Source: Bacillota bacterium | Lineage (GTDB): Bacteria > Bacillota > Clostridia > Christensenellales > Aristaeellaceae | Reading direction: 5' to 3' | Assembly (NCBI GenBank): GCA_023415715.1 | Contig: JAEZJP010000068.1 | Span: 1 to 6,261, forward strand | DNA: 6,261 nucleotides | In this document: positions 1 to 5,959 of the stretch, piece after piece | Numbering within the stretch: the stretch's first letter is position 1 | Layout of the letters: the number at the start of each line of letters is the position of its first letter | Made by a program: the position numbers and the translations under genes | The notes under the pieces: model-generated | The model's database searches: none | The model's input: only the letters and a program-made list of their open reading frames with translations | Told to the model about the DNA's origin: nothing

Positions 1-2
1 AG

Positions 3-38
3 GAACTTTATGGGGTCGAAGAATGGGGACAAGCCTGA
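3..38 (+). CDS. Possible C-terminal end of an upstream gene (partial, unidentified)
   Basis: Reading from base 3 gives eleven codons (ELYGVEEWGQA) and a TGA stop at 36-38, about 30 nt before a terminator-like hairpin. That is the normal distance for the end of a gene. The frame starting at base 1 also stays open, but it runs through the hairpin to a TAG at 121, which makes it less likely. The frame from base 2 runs through the hairpin and the promoter. Eleven residues are too few to name a family, so no function is assigned. The choice of frame is an inference. Confidence 0.3.
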   Translation, partial: ELYGVEEWGQA

Positions 39-66
39 ATATGAAGGAATATTTTGCGATTCAACC

Positions 67-119
67 AAAAAATCCATCGAAAATTCGCTGGCTGCAGCGT
101 TCATTTCGATGGATTTTCG
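67..119 (+). terminator. Terminator-like hairpin, possibly bidirectional
   Basis: Bases 69-82 (AAAATCCATCGAAA) and 104-117 (TTTCGATGGATTTT) are perfect reverse complements, a 14-bp stem. The loop holds a second short stem, CGCTG (86-90) with CAGCG (95-99). The A-rich 5' flank (67-72) and the T run at 114-117 give terminator shape in both directions, but the T run lies inside the stem rather than after it. It most likely ends the gene upstream of the window and insulates the promoter at 141-149. Confidence 0.5.
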
Positions 120-140
120 CTAGTAAGTGGGCCATAATTG

Positions 141-149
141 TGATATAAT
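141..149 (+). promoter_or_regulatory. Extended -10 promoter for rnj
   Basis: TGATATAAT matches the extended -10 element TGnTATAAT of the housekeeping sigma factor perfectly. The hexamer at the expected -35 position (121-126, TAGTAA) is poor, which is typical of extended -10 promoters. It sits just after the hairpin at 67-119. Transcription would start near 155-157 and give a leader of about 245 nt before the RNase J start codon. Confidence 0.6.
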
Positions 150-155
150 AGGTTG

Positions 156-401
156 AGTGCATGGGAACCGTTGGTTGCCGATCTTAAGACAACCGATATG
201 TGCGGATGATACGGAGCGTTCGCTGATCTTTTTATAAAGACCAGGAACATCTCCGTTAAATAAAACATAGGAAAACGGTAAATAGGAGTCCGGCTGAAAA
301 TGGCCGCCGTGCAGTGTTGCCGGCGTTACGTTTTTGCGTACTTTTTCCCAGATCAAAAAATGTTTTTTGGAATTTTTGGAAACCGTGAAAGGAGGTTTCT
401 C
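156..401 (+). other. Long, partly structured 5' leader of rnj
   Basis: The roughly 245 nt between the predicted transcription start and the GTG of rnj contain no convincing gene. Visible pairings are ACGGAG (211-216) with CTCCGT (251-256), enclosing the small hairpin TCTTT (227-231) / AAAGA (236-240); CCGGC (290-294) with GCCGG (319-323); TACG (327-330) with CGTA (337-340), followed by a T-rich stretch; and CAAAAAA (354-360) with TTTTTTG (363-369). TTTTTGGAA is tandemly repeated at 364-372 and 373-381. I recognise no known riboswitch class. The stems are short, so whether they form or regulate is uncertain. Confidence 0.4.
388..396 (+). promoter_or_regulatory. Ribosome binding site that fixes the rnj start
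   Basis: AAAGGAGGT is a near-perfect Shine-Dalgarno sequence, 5 nt before the GTG at 402. The frame is open further upstream, with an ATG at 300 (weak TAGGAG at 283-288) and an ATG at 360 (no Shine-Dalgarno). This site makes GTG 402 the strongly preferred start. Confidence 0.85.
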
Positions 402-2063
402 GTGGCATCAAGTGGCAAACTTCGCATTATACCATTAGGCGGCGTGGATGGCATCGGCAAGAACATCACCGCCTTTGAGTATGAGGACGATATCATTGTA
501 GTTGACTGCGGTTCCATGTTTCCCAAAGAGGATATGCTGGGCATCGATCTTGTGATACCCGATGTAAGCTATCTTGCAGGGAAGAAGGATAATGTGCGGG
601 GGTACGTGTTCACCCATGGTCATGAAGACCATATCGGCGCCGTGCCCTATGTGCTTAAGCAGGTGCCTGCCCCGCTGTACGGCACGCGCCTGACGCTGGC
701 GCTGGTGGACATGAAGCTCAAGGAGCACAGGGTTTCAGGCATCGCGCTCAATGTGGTTTCACCCAGGGATGAGATACAGCTTGGCAAATTCTCGGTGCGC
801 TTTATCAAGGTGAGCCATTCCATTGCCGGGGCAACGGCGCTGGCTATCACCTGCCCCGCGGGCACGGTGGTGGTATCCGGCGACTTCAAAATCGACTATA
901 CCCCCATCGACGGGGAGGTTACAGACCTGCCTTCCTTCGCCGAGATCGGCGACAGGGGCGTTTTGGCATTCCTGTGCGAATCCACCAACGTGGAGCGGCA
1001 AGGTTACACCATGTCCGAACGCAAGGTTGGGGAAACGTTCTTCAAGCTGTTTGAAAAGGCACAGGGCCGCATCCTGGTGGCCATGTTCGCCAGCAACATC
1101 CACCGCATTCAGATGATGATCGACAATGCCGTGCGCTTTGGCCGCAAGGTGTGTTTCATTGGGCGCAGCATGATCAGCGTATCCCGCGTGGCTATGCAGA
1201 TCGGCGAGCTTACCATTCCGGAAGGCTATCTGGTGGAGATGGATGATATAGACATCTATCCGGACGATCAGCTTCTTGTGATCACCACCGGCAGCCAGGG
1301 CGAGGCCATGAGCGGCCTGACCCGCATGGCCTTCAACGAGCACCGCAAGCTGCAAATCAGGCCCACCGACATGGTCATCATTTCCGCCACGCCCATACCA
1401 GGCAATGAAAAAAGCGTGGCGCGGGTCATCAACCAATTGTACCGCTGCGGGGCGGAGGTCATCTATTCGGCTCTTGAGGCGGTACATGTTTCCGGCCATG
1501 CCTGTCAGGAGGAACTGAAGCTTTTGCACGTGCTGGTGCGGCCGCAGTACTTTATTCCCATTCACGGCGAGTACCGTATGCTCTGGCAGCATGCGGAACT
1601 TGCGGAATCAATGGGCATGAACCGCAAGAACATCGTCATACCGGAACTCGGCCAGGTCATCGAGATGAACGAAACCTCCCTGGCCATCACCGAAACGGTA
1701 CCTACCGGCGGTGTGCTGGTGGACGGCCTGGGCATCGGCGATGTGGGCAATGTTGTGCTTCGCGACCGCAAGCACCTGTCCCAGGACGGGTTGATCATCA
1801 TCGTCATGGCCATTGACCGGGACAGGGGTGTTCTGGTTTCCGGGCCCGATGTCATCAGCCGCGGCTTCGTGTACGTAAGGGAGAATGAGGACATCATCGA
1901 GTCCACCAGAGACTTGGTGCGCGGCATCATCGTATCCTACGGCAAGCTGGACGGCAGCGACTGGCTGCCCATGAAGAACCGCATCAAGGATGAACTGCAC
2001 CGCTATATCTACGAAAAGATCAAACGCAACCCCATGGTTCTGCCGATCATCGTAGAGATCTAA
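402..2063 (+). CDS. rnj: Ribonuclease J (metallo-beta-lactamase/beta-CASP RNase)
   Basis: RNase J combines 5'-to-3' exonuclease and endonuclease activity and acts in mRNA decay and rRNA maturation in the cytoplasm. From GTG 402 the protein has 553 residues, the usual size. The metallo-beta-lactamase zinc motif HGHEDH lies at residues 72-77, with further ligands H139 (KVSHS) and D161 (SGDFKID). The beta-CASP domain follows, with CESTNVERQGYTMSE and SGHA (H366), then IHGEYR (H388), and the family's C-terminal domain from about 450 to the end. The N-terminal loop reads GGVDGIGKN where many homologues have GG(L)xEIGKN, a mild variant. Starting at ATG 300 would add 34 residues with no family resemblance, so it was not chosen. 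The gene has its own promoter and terminator and looks monocistronic. Identity is certain at family level; whether it corresponds to J1 or J2 of Bacillus cannot be settled from one copy. Confidence 0.96.
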   Translation: MASSGKLRIIPLGGVDGIGKNITAFEYEDDIIVVDCGSMFPKEDMLGIDLVIPDVSYLAGKKDNVRGYVFTHGHEDHIGAVPYVLKQVPAPLYGTRLTLALVDMKLKEHRVSGIALNVVSPRDEIQLGKFSVRFIKVSHSIAGATALAITCPAGTVVVSGDFKIDYTPIDGEVTDLPSFAEIGDRGVLAFLCESTNVERQGYTMSERKVGETFFKLFEKAQGRILVAMFASNIHRIQMMIDNAVRFGRKVCFIGRSMISVSRVAMQIGELTIPEGYLVEMDDIDIYPDDQLLVITTGSQGEAMSGLTRMAFNEHRKLQIRPTDMVIISATPIPGNEKSVARVINQLYRCGAEVIYSALEAVHVSGHACQEELKLLHVLVRPQYFIPIHGEYRMLWQHAELAESMGMNRKNIVIPELGQVIEMNETSLAITETVPTGGVLVDGLGIGDVGNVVLRDRKHLSQDGLIIIVMAIDRDRGVLVSGPDVISRGFVYVRENEDIIESTRDLVRGIIVSYGKLDGSDWLPMKNRIKDELHRYIYEKIKRNPMVLPIIVEI

Positions 2064-2069
2064 CGATTT

Positions 2070-2102
2070 TCGAGAAAATGACAAGTCATTTTCTCGATTT
2101 TT
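2070..2102 (+). terminator. Intrinsic terminator of rnj
   Basis: TCGAGAAAATGAC (2070-2082) and GTCATTTTCTCGA (2085-2097) are perfect reverse complements around AA, followed by TTTTT (2098-2102), beginning 7 nt after the rnj stop. An overlapping competing hairpin is possible (ATTTTC 2066-2071 with GAAAAT 2074-2079) but is much weaker. Confidence 0.9.
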
Positions 2103-2104
2103 CA

Positions 2105-2168
2105 CTTTTCTCCTGTTCGACCATGCACCATCTGCGGATGGCGCATGGTTCTCACGGCCGGAGAAAAG
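2105..2168. repeat. Nested hairpin 1 of the array
   Basis: The outer stem is CTTTTCTCC (2105-2113) with GGAGAAAAG (2160-2168), 9 bp. It encloses ACCATGC (2120-2126) paired with GCATGGT (2143-2149), then an A-C mismatch (2127/2142), then CCATC (2128-2132) with GATGG (2137-2141) and the tetraloop TGCG. On a + strand RNA the loop would be C(UGCG)G, a UNCG-type tetraloop. Confidence 0.75.
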
Positions 2169-2178
2169 CGTAAGGAAA

Positions 2179-2193
2179 GCTTGCTCCGCAAGC
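2179..2193. repeat. Hairpin 2 of the array
   Basis: GCTTGC (2179-2184) and GCAAGC (2188-2193) form a perfect 6-bp stem with the loop TCC. Confidence 0.65.
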
Positions 2194-2201
2194 ACCCCGC
2201 C

Positions 2202-2220
2202 CACCCGGCAAAGCCGGGTG
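2202..2220. repeat. Hairpin 3 of the array
   Basis: CACCCGGC (2202-2209) and GCCGGGTG (2213-2220) form a perfect, GC-rich 8-bp stem with the loop AAA. No T run follows on the + strand (ATACGATT), so it is not a typical terminator. Confidence 0.75.
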
Positions 2221-2232
2221 ATACGATTACAA

Positions 2233-2256
2233 ACGAGAGGGCTGCGGCCCCCTCGT
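2233..2256. repeat. Hairpin 4 of the array
   Basis: ACGAG (2233-2237) pairs with CTCGT (2252-2256). After an A-C mismatch (2238/2251), GGGC (2239-2242) pairs with GCCC (2247-2250) around the loop TGCG. Loop, closing pair and mismatch type are the same as in hairpin 1, although the stems are unrelated. Confidence 0.75.
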
Positions 2257-2275
2257 TGCTCCCCAAGATGCATGC

Positions 2276-2304
2276 GGCCCCAACCCATTTTCTGGGCTGG
2301 GGTC
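2276..2304. repeat. Hairpin 5 of the array
   Basis: CCCCA (2278-2282) pairs with TGGGG (2298-2302). After an A-C mismatch (2283/2297), CCCA (2284-2287) pairs with TGGG (2293-2296) around the loop TTTTC. The stem can be extended outward by a G-T and a G-C pair (2276-2277 with 2303-2304). Confidence 0.75.
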
Positions 2305-2364
2305 AAATCCTATTTTACTGCAATCTTTTATACGCTACGCCCGTTGTATCAGGGAGGGACGAAC

Positions 2365-2712
2365 ATGCAATATAGTAAGGCCCACGAGCTGGCCCGGGAT
2401 ATCCGGGAAAGCGAAGAATATCAAACTTACGCCGGACTGAAGGAAACCGTCTTTGCGGATGATACCAACAGAACGCTTTTGACGGAATACAAGAAGATGC
2501 AGACCAAGCTTCAAATGGCCGCCATCGCACAGTCCTCCGGCCATGAGGAGGAAATGCAGCGCTTTTCCCAATTAACGGCGCTGTTGTTTGCCAGCCAGGA
2601 GGTTTCAGCCTACCTGCTGGCAGAAATGCGTCTGCAGCAGGTTATGGGCGACATCTTTAAAATATTGACGGATGCTTCCGGGCTGGATTTTCATCTTCCG
2701 GGCCTGGAGTAG
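2365..2712 (+). CDS. YlbF family regulator
   Basis: The 115-residue protein matches the YlbF/YmcA family (formerly DUF964): a short, all-helical, highly charged protein opening with MQYSKAHELARDIRESEEY and ending in a helix with LLAEMRLQQVMGDIF. In Bacillus, YlbF and YmcA form a complex with YaaT that promotes RNase Y-dependent mRNA maturation and affects the Spo0A phosphorelay; whether this Clostridia homologue does the same is inference. ATG 2365 has AGGGAGGG (2351-2358) 6 nt upstream. The longer in-frame start at 2218 would translate through the hairpin array and lacks a ribosome binding site, so it was rejected. No strong promoter is visible just upstream; 2303-2332 has only a weak housekeeping-like match. 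The gene is the first of an operon with mltG (24 nt gap). YlbF and YmcA paralogues cannot be separated here, so no symbol is given. Confidence 0.88.
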   Translation: MQYSKAHELARDIRESEEYQTYAGLKETVFADDTNRTLLTEYKKMQTKLQMAAIAQSSGHEEEMQRFSQLTALLFASQEVSAYLLAEMRLQQVMGDIFKILTDASGLDFHLPGLE

Positions 2713-2736
2713 GCGGTACACAAGGAGGCTTCATAC

Positions 2737-3924
2737 GTGAAAAAACGCGGACCCAAAAAAGATTATACCCACCAGTCCTTGCGGGATGAGCGGGAGTATG
2801 GCTTATACTGGTACAGCGGCCTTTGGCATATTTTAAGGCCTATTTTGATTGTGCTGGTCTCTCTTGTTGTGGTGGTGGGCCTGTCCATGAAGGGTTGGAA
2901 CTGGGTTTACAGCAATTATCTGGCTCCGGTGGATGTTTCCAGCACCGGGCCTATTTCCTTTGTAATCGAAAACGGAAGCAGCCTGACCAAAGTAGCCACC
3001 AACCTGGAAAACCAGAATCTGGTCCGCAACAAAACGATTTTCAAGTACTACTGCGATTTTATAGGCCTTGGCCAAAAGATACAGTCTGGCGAATATCAAT
3101 TGACCCGTGCCATGACCATTGACCAGATCGCCAACCAGCTGACCACGGGCGACGGCAAGCCGATTACGGCAAAAATCACCATCATCCCCGGCTGGACGAT
3201 TGAGGATATAGCAAACAAGCTTTTCACCGACGGCGTTATCAAAAACAAGGATGAATTCCTGCAATTGTGCAAAACCGGGGAAAGTTTCAGCGAGTACTAC
3301 TATATAAGCGATGTGCTTGCCAGCCCCAATGCGGGCCGGCGCAAGTATGCGCTGGAAGGGTATCTGTCCCCCAATACCTATGAGGTGTATACCGACGCCA
3401 CCACCATTGATATCATCCGCAAACTGCTGTCCCAGACGGAAGTGGTTTATCCTGCCTCATTCCATGATCGGGCAGAGGAGTTGAACATGACCATGGACCA
3501 GGTGCTTACCATGGCCTCCCTGATCGAAAAGGAGGCCAAGGAAGCGGACTTTGCCAGGGTTTCCGCTGTGTTCCACAACCGTTTAAAGGATAACATGAAG
3601 CTTGGCAGCGACGTGACCATCCACTACATCACCGGGGTCCGGCGTATGTCGCTGAGCAATAATGATTTGAACGTCAACTCTCCCTACAATACTTACAAGT
3701 ATTCCGGCCTGCCCCTGGGGCCTATCTGCAGCCCGTCCCCCGCAGCCATCGAGGCGGCGCTGTATCCCGATGAGACGTTTGTGGCGGAGAAGTATTTGTT
3801 CTTCTGCAGCAAGGATCCCAATACCGGGGAACTGGCCTTCTCCAAAACGCAGGAGGAGCACAACCAGGCCGTGGCCATTTACGCACCCTTGTGGAAGGCA
3901 TACGACGAGAGCAGAGGTCTGTAA
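2737..3924 (+). CDS. mltG: Endolytic transglycosylase MltG (YceG-like)
   Basis: MltG is a membrane-anchored lytic transglycosylase that cuts nascent peptidoglycan strands near the cytoplasmic membrane and so sets glycan length. The 395-residue protein has a basic, charged cytoplasmic N-terminus (1-30), one membrane segment (about 34-50, ILRPILIVLVSLVVVVG), a LysM-like subdomain (about 73-140) and the YceG catalytic domain. The motif MASLIEKEAKE carries the expected catalytic glutamate at E264. NSPYNTYKYSGLPLGPICSP and the C-terminal YLFFCSKDPNTGELAFSKT block are also family signatures. The GTG start at 2737 is supported by AAGGAGG (2722-2728) 8 nt upstream and lies 24 nt after the YlbF-family stop. 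The U32 gene follows 2 nt after the stop, so the pair is probably translationally coupled. In Bacillus the same neighbourhood is yrrL-yrrM-yrrN-yrrO. Confidence 0.95.
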   Translation: MKKRGPKKDYTHQSLRDEREYGLYWYSGLWHILRPILIVLVSLVVVVGLSMKGWNWVYSNYLAPVDVSSTGPISFVIENGSSLTKVATNLENQNLVRNKTIFKYYCDFIGLGQKIQSGEYQLTRAMTIDQIANQLTTGDGKPITAKITIIPGWTIEDIANKLFTDGVIKNKDEFLQLCKTGESFSEYYYISDVLASPNAGRRKYALEGYLSPNTYEVYTDATTIDIIRKLLSQTEVVYPASFHDRAEELNMTMDQVLTMASLIEKEAKEADFARVSAVFHNRLKDNMKLGSDVTIHYITGVRRMSLSNNDLNVNSPYNTYKYSGLPLGPICSPSPAAIEAALYPDETFVAEKYLFFCSKDPNTGELAFSKTQEEHNQAVAIYAPLWKAYDESRGL

Positions 3925-3926
3925 CC

Positions 3927-5180
3927 GTGACAGAGTTCAAAATAAACACCGTGCCGGAGCTTCTGGCTCCGGCCGGAGGTTTGCCCCAGCTTTCGGCAGC
4001 GCTGCATTTTGGCGCGGACGCCGTATACGGCGGCATGCAAAGATACGGTTTACGGGCGTTTGCGGGCAACTTCCCGGAAGAATCGCTGCCGCAGGCTGTT
4101 AAGCTATGTCACGAAAAGGGAAAAAAGTTTTACCTGACATTGAACATATTCCCCTTTGACGAAGATTTCGAAGGGCTTCTATCAGCCGCCCGCTTTGCGC
4201 TGGGCTGCGGCGTGGATGCGGCCATTGTCAGCGATCTTGGCGCTGTGACGCTGCTCCGGGAAGAACTGCCCAGCCTGCCCATACACATAAGCACCCAGGC
4301 CAATACGCTAAACAGCAGGACAGCATCCTTCTGGCATGGCCTGGGGGCCCAAAGGGTGATTCTGGCCCGGGAAATGACAATAGATCAAATAGCCGCGCTC
4401 CGGAAAAATACGCCTCCCAGCCTTACACTGGAGGCGTTTGTTCACGGCGCGGCCTGCATGGCCTATTCCGGACGGTGTTTGCTAAGCAGCTACATGACAG
4501 GGCGCGGGGCAAACCAGGGCGCCTGTGCCCAGCCCTGCCGCTGGCGTTACCATGTGGTGGAGGAAAAGCGGCCGGGGGAGTATTTCCCTGTATGTGAGGA
4601 TGAAAACGGCACCTACATTTTTTCCGCGCAGGATATAAACGCCATGGCGCTTTTGCCAAAGCTGTCGAAATGCGGCCTAAGCTCCCTTAAAATCGAGGGG
4701 CGCATGAAAACGGAGTATTATGTGGCCACTGTCGTCTCGGCCTACCGGCGTGGGCTTGATGCACTTGGGCAGGGGGAAGAAGCGTTTTATGCGCTGCTGC
4801 CGGAACTTACGCTGGAGCTGAACAAGGCCAGCCACCGTCCGGGCAATACCGGCTTTTTCCTGGGTGCGCCCAAAACATGCGGCGGTGCGGAAGGTTTTAC
4901 CCAATCCATGGAGTATGTGGGGCGCGTGATTGCTTCCGCCAAAGCAGGGGAAGACGCGGCGGTGGAACTTAAGAACCGTTTTTATGTAGGCGACAGCCTG
5001 GAAGTGCTTTCGCCGTCAGGCAGCCGCACGTATAAGCCGGAATTGATCGTCTTGAAAGACACGGGAGAAAAGGTTCAAACCCATGGCGTGGCGGGAACGC
5101 TGCTTACGCTGTTTTTCCCGTTTGACGTATCGGAAGGGGATATTTTGAGGGGGCCGGTCAGGAACCATTTGTCCGCGTGA
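3927..5180 (+). CDS. U32 family peptidase, TrhP/YrrO-like (probable tRNA U34 hydroxylation protein)
   Basis: The 417-residue protein is a U32 'collagenase-like peptidase'. It begins with the family's PELLAPAGG and GADAVYGG, followed by STQANTLNS, FVHGAACMAYSGRCLLSSYM, GACAQPCRWRY, the EEKRPGEYFPVCEDENGTY block and LKIEGRMKTEYYV. A C-terminal beta-rich domain ends in the family-like GDILRGPV. Cysteines C177, C184, C200 and C204, plus C249, are candidate iron-sulfur ligands. Members of this group (E. coli YegQ/TrhP, B. subtilis YrrN/YrrO) form 5-hydroxyuridine at the tRNA wobble position using prephenate. The length and the place after mltG fit YrrO, but the exact paralogue is inference and direct peptidase activity is doubtful. 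GTG 3927 follows AGAGGT (3913-3918) by 8 nt; the in-frame GTG at 3891, inside mltG, has no ribosome binding site. No terminator is seen after the stop. Confidence 0.9.
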   Translation: MTEFKINTVPELLAPAGGLPQLSAALHFGADAVYGGMQRYGLRAFAGNFPEESLPQAVKLCHEKGKKFYLTLNIFPFDEDFEGLLSAARFALGCGVDAAIVSDLGAVTLLREELPSLPIHISTQANTLNSRTASFWHGLGAQRVILAREMTIDQIAALRKNTPPSLTLEAFVHGAACMAYSGRCLLSSYMTGRGANQGACAQPCRWRYHVVEEKRPGEYFPVCEDENGTYIFSAQDINAMALLPKLSKCGLSSLKIEGRMKTEYYVATVVSAYRRGLDALGQGEEAFYALLPELTLELNKASHRPGNTGFFLGAPKTCGGAEGFTQSMEYVGRVIASAKAGEDAAVELKNRFYVGDSLEVLSPSGSRTYKPELIVLKDTGEKVQTHGVAGTLLTLFFPFDVSEGDILRGPVRNHLSA

Positions 5181-5190
5181 GGCAGTTGGC

Positions 5191-5781
5191 TCATTTCAAA
5201 AGGGTAAACCCCGTATAGGCACCCGCAATGAAAATCGTGCTGATCAGAATGAAATGAATCATAAACCACCCGATTTTGCCGTACTTTAGCAACTCCTGGT
5301 CAACTGGCTTTCTGGAATTTGACGGTACGATCATTCCGCCAACCCATTCGAATACCAGAAGGAAAATCCACCACCATGTGTATGACGTCCAAAGATCCCA
5401 TGGGGCATAGAATTCGATTATTTTTGTCTGTTTTTCGGCCCACCCCTCAATAAGTATTCCAAGATGAACATAAGCCCAATAAAAAGGTATCTTATAGGCC
5501 CATGATTTTGGGCTGTACCGCACGCCGAATAAAACGCAGGCAGGAAACATCGTTAAAGTGAGTGGTATGGGCATAATGAATAAGGGAAATAGTTCATACG
5601 GATAACAATAAAGGTGTAATTTGCAGAATATATAGCATAAGAAATTGCCGGCAATTGCGCTTAATAGAGAGAGCAGCCCGTATTTTTTCCAGTTTTTCCG
5701 CATGATCAGCAGCAAAACAATCGTTGAAACGGCAATTGCGGAGAGTGTCAAATAGGTTTCTATATTCCAGCCGGCATTCAT
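5191..5781 (-). CDS. Multi-pass membrane protein, probably CBO0543 family
   Basis: The 196-residue protein is strongly hydrophobic. Approximate membrane segments are 9-27, 34-53, 66-86, 97-113, 134-151 and 170-192, with a basic loop RKNWKK (29-33). Aromatic and acidic conserved-looking motifs are IEGWAEKQTK (111-120) and WDLWTSYTWWWIF (128-140), resembling the CBO0543 family of uncharacterised membrane proteins common in spore-forming Firmicutes. The family call is from memory of its pattern and is moderate. No enzymatic or transport function is known to me. ATG 5781 has AAAGGAG (complement of 5789-5795) 7 nt upstream. The gene is visibly AT-richer than its neighbours, lies opposite to them and ends 10 bp from the U32 stop, which suggests a later insertion at this locus. 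A SigG-like promoter candidate lies just upstream (5809-5838). Confidence 0.75.
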   Translation of the reverse strand: MNAGWNIETYLTLSAIAVSTIVLLLIMRKNWKKYGLLSLLSAIAGNFLCYIFCKLHLYCYPYELFPLFIMPIPLTLTMFPACVLFGVRYSPKSWAYKIPFYWAYVHLGILIEGWAEKQTKIIEFYAPWDLWTSYTWWWIFLLVFEWVGGMIVPSNSRKPVDQELLKYGKIGWFMIHFILISTIFIAGAYTGFTLLK

Positions 5782-5804
5782 CTGCTTTCTCCTTTAAGTT
5801 GTTA

Positions 5805-5838
5805 ATCATATCATGATCGGGAAAGCTGACCGGTATAC
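5805..5838 (-). promoter_or_regulatory. Candidate SigG-like (forespore) or extended -10 promoter for the membrane protein gene
   Basis: Read on the - strand, GTATA (complement of 5834-5838), an 18-nt spacer and CATGATA (complement of 5809-5815) fit the Bacillus SigG pattern gnATR-N17/18-cATnnTA. Overlapping it, TGATATGAT (complement of 5805-5813) is a near-match to the housekeeping extended -10 element, with no -35. Either would start transcription close to 5798-5802, just before the Shine-Dalgarno at 5789-5795. The match is by eye; which sigma factor is used is inference. Confidence 0.4.
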
Positions 5839-5959
5839 TTTGAACTTGTTTCAGAGACCTGCAAACACATTGATCATACAGATGCTCTTTTTTCTGGCAT
5901 AACTGATGGGAAGGGAAAATTAGAAAAGAATCTGCAAAGAGTAATAAAAAAAGAGTGCG

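Larger units (their letters stand above)
2105..2304. repeat. Array of five adjacent hairpins between rnj and the YlbF-family gene
   Basis: Almost the whole stretch from the rnj terminator to about 60 nt before the YlbF-family start is made of perfect or near-perfect inverted repeats: 2105-2168 (nested), 2179-2193, 2202-2220, 2233-2256 and 2276-2304. The hairpins differ in stem sequence, so this is not a simple tandem repeat. None except the terminator before them is followed by a clear T run, so they do not look like a stack of terminators. Reading frames that cross the region lack ribosome binding sites and only reflect its GC content. Possible natures are a structured non-coding RNA or long leader, a composite of REP-like palindromic repeats, or a decayed mobile repeat. 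The pairing is seen directly; any function is unknown. Confidence 0.7.

Noticed and set aside
120..356. A 78-codon reading frame on the - strand over the rnj leader
   Set aside because: It needs a TTG start, has no ribosome binding site, and lies opposite a promoter and leader; its composition resembles no protein family I know.
759..1592. Long - strand frame (277 codons) opposite rnj, and similar frames opposite the other genes
   Set aside because: They mirror the codon structure of a certain gene on the + strand and lack ribosome binding sites; they are shadows.
2202..2220. Hairpin 3 as an intrinsic terminator
   Set aside because: The stem is strong but is not followed by a T run on the + strand, and rnj already ends in a complete terminator.
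2179..2304. The hairpins as a CRISPR array or integron attC sites
   Set aside because: There is no repeated unit with constant spacing and no spacers; stems differ in sequence, and no cas or integrase gene is visible.
2145..2375. A 76-codon + strand frame across the hairpin array, and the in-frame extension of the YlbF-family gene back to 2218
   Set aside because: Both translate through inverted repeats, lack Shine-Dalgarno sequences and have no family resemblance; ATG 2365 has a strong site and matches the family start.
5875..5883. CATACAGAT as a second SigE-type -10 element for sigK
   Set aside because: The last positions do not fit, no -35 is seen at the right distance, and it is about 130 nt from the gene; the element at 5981-5989 is better.
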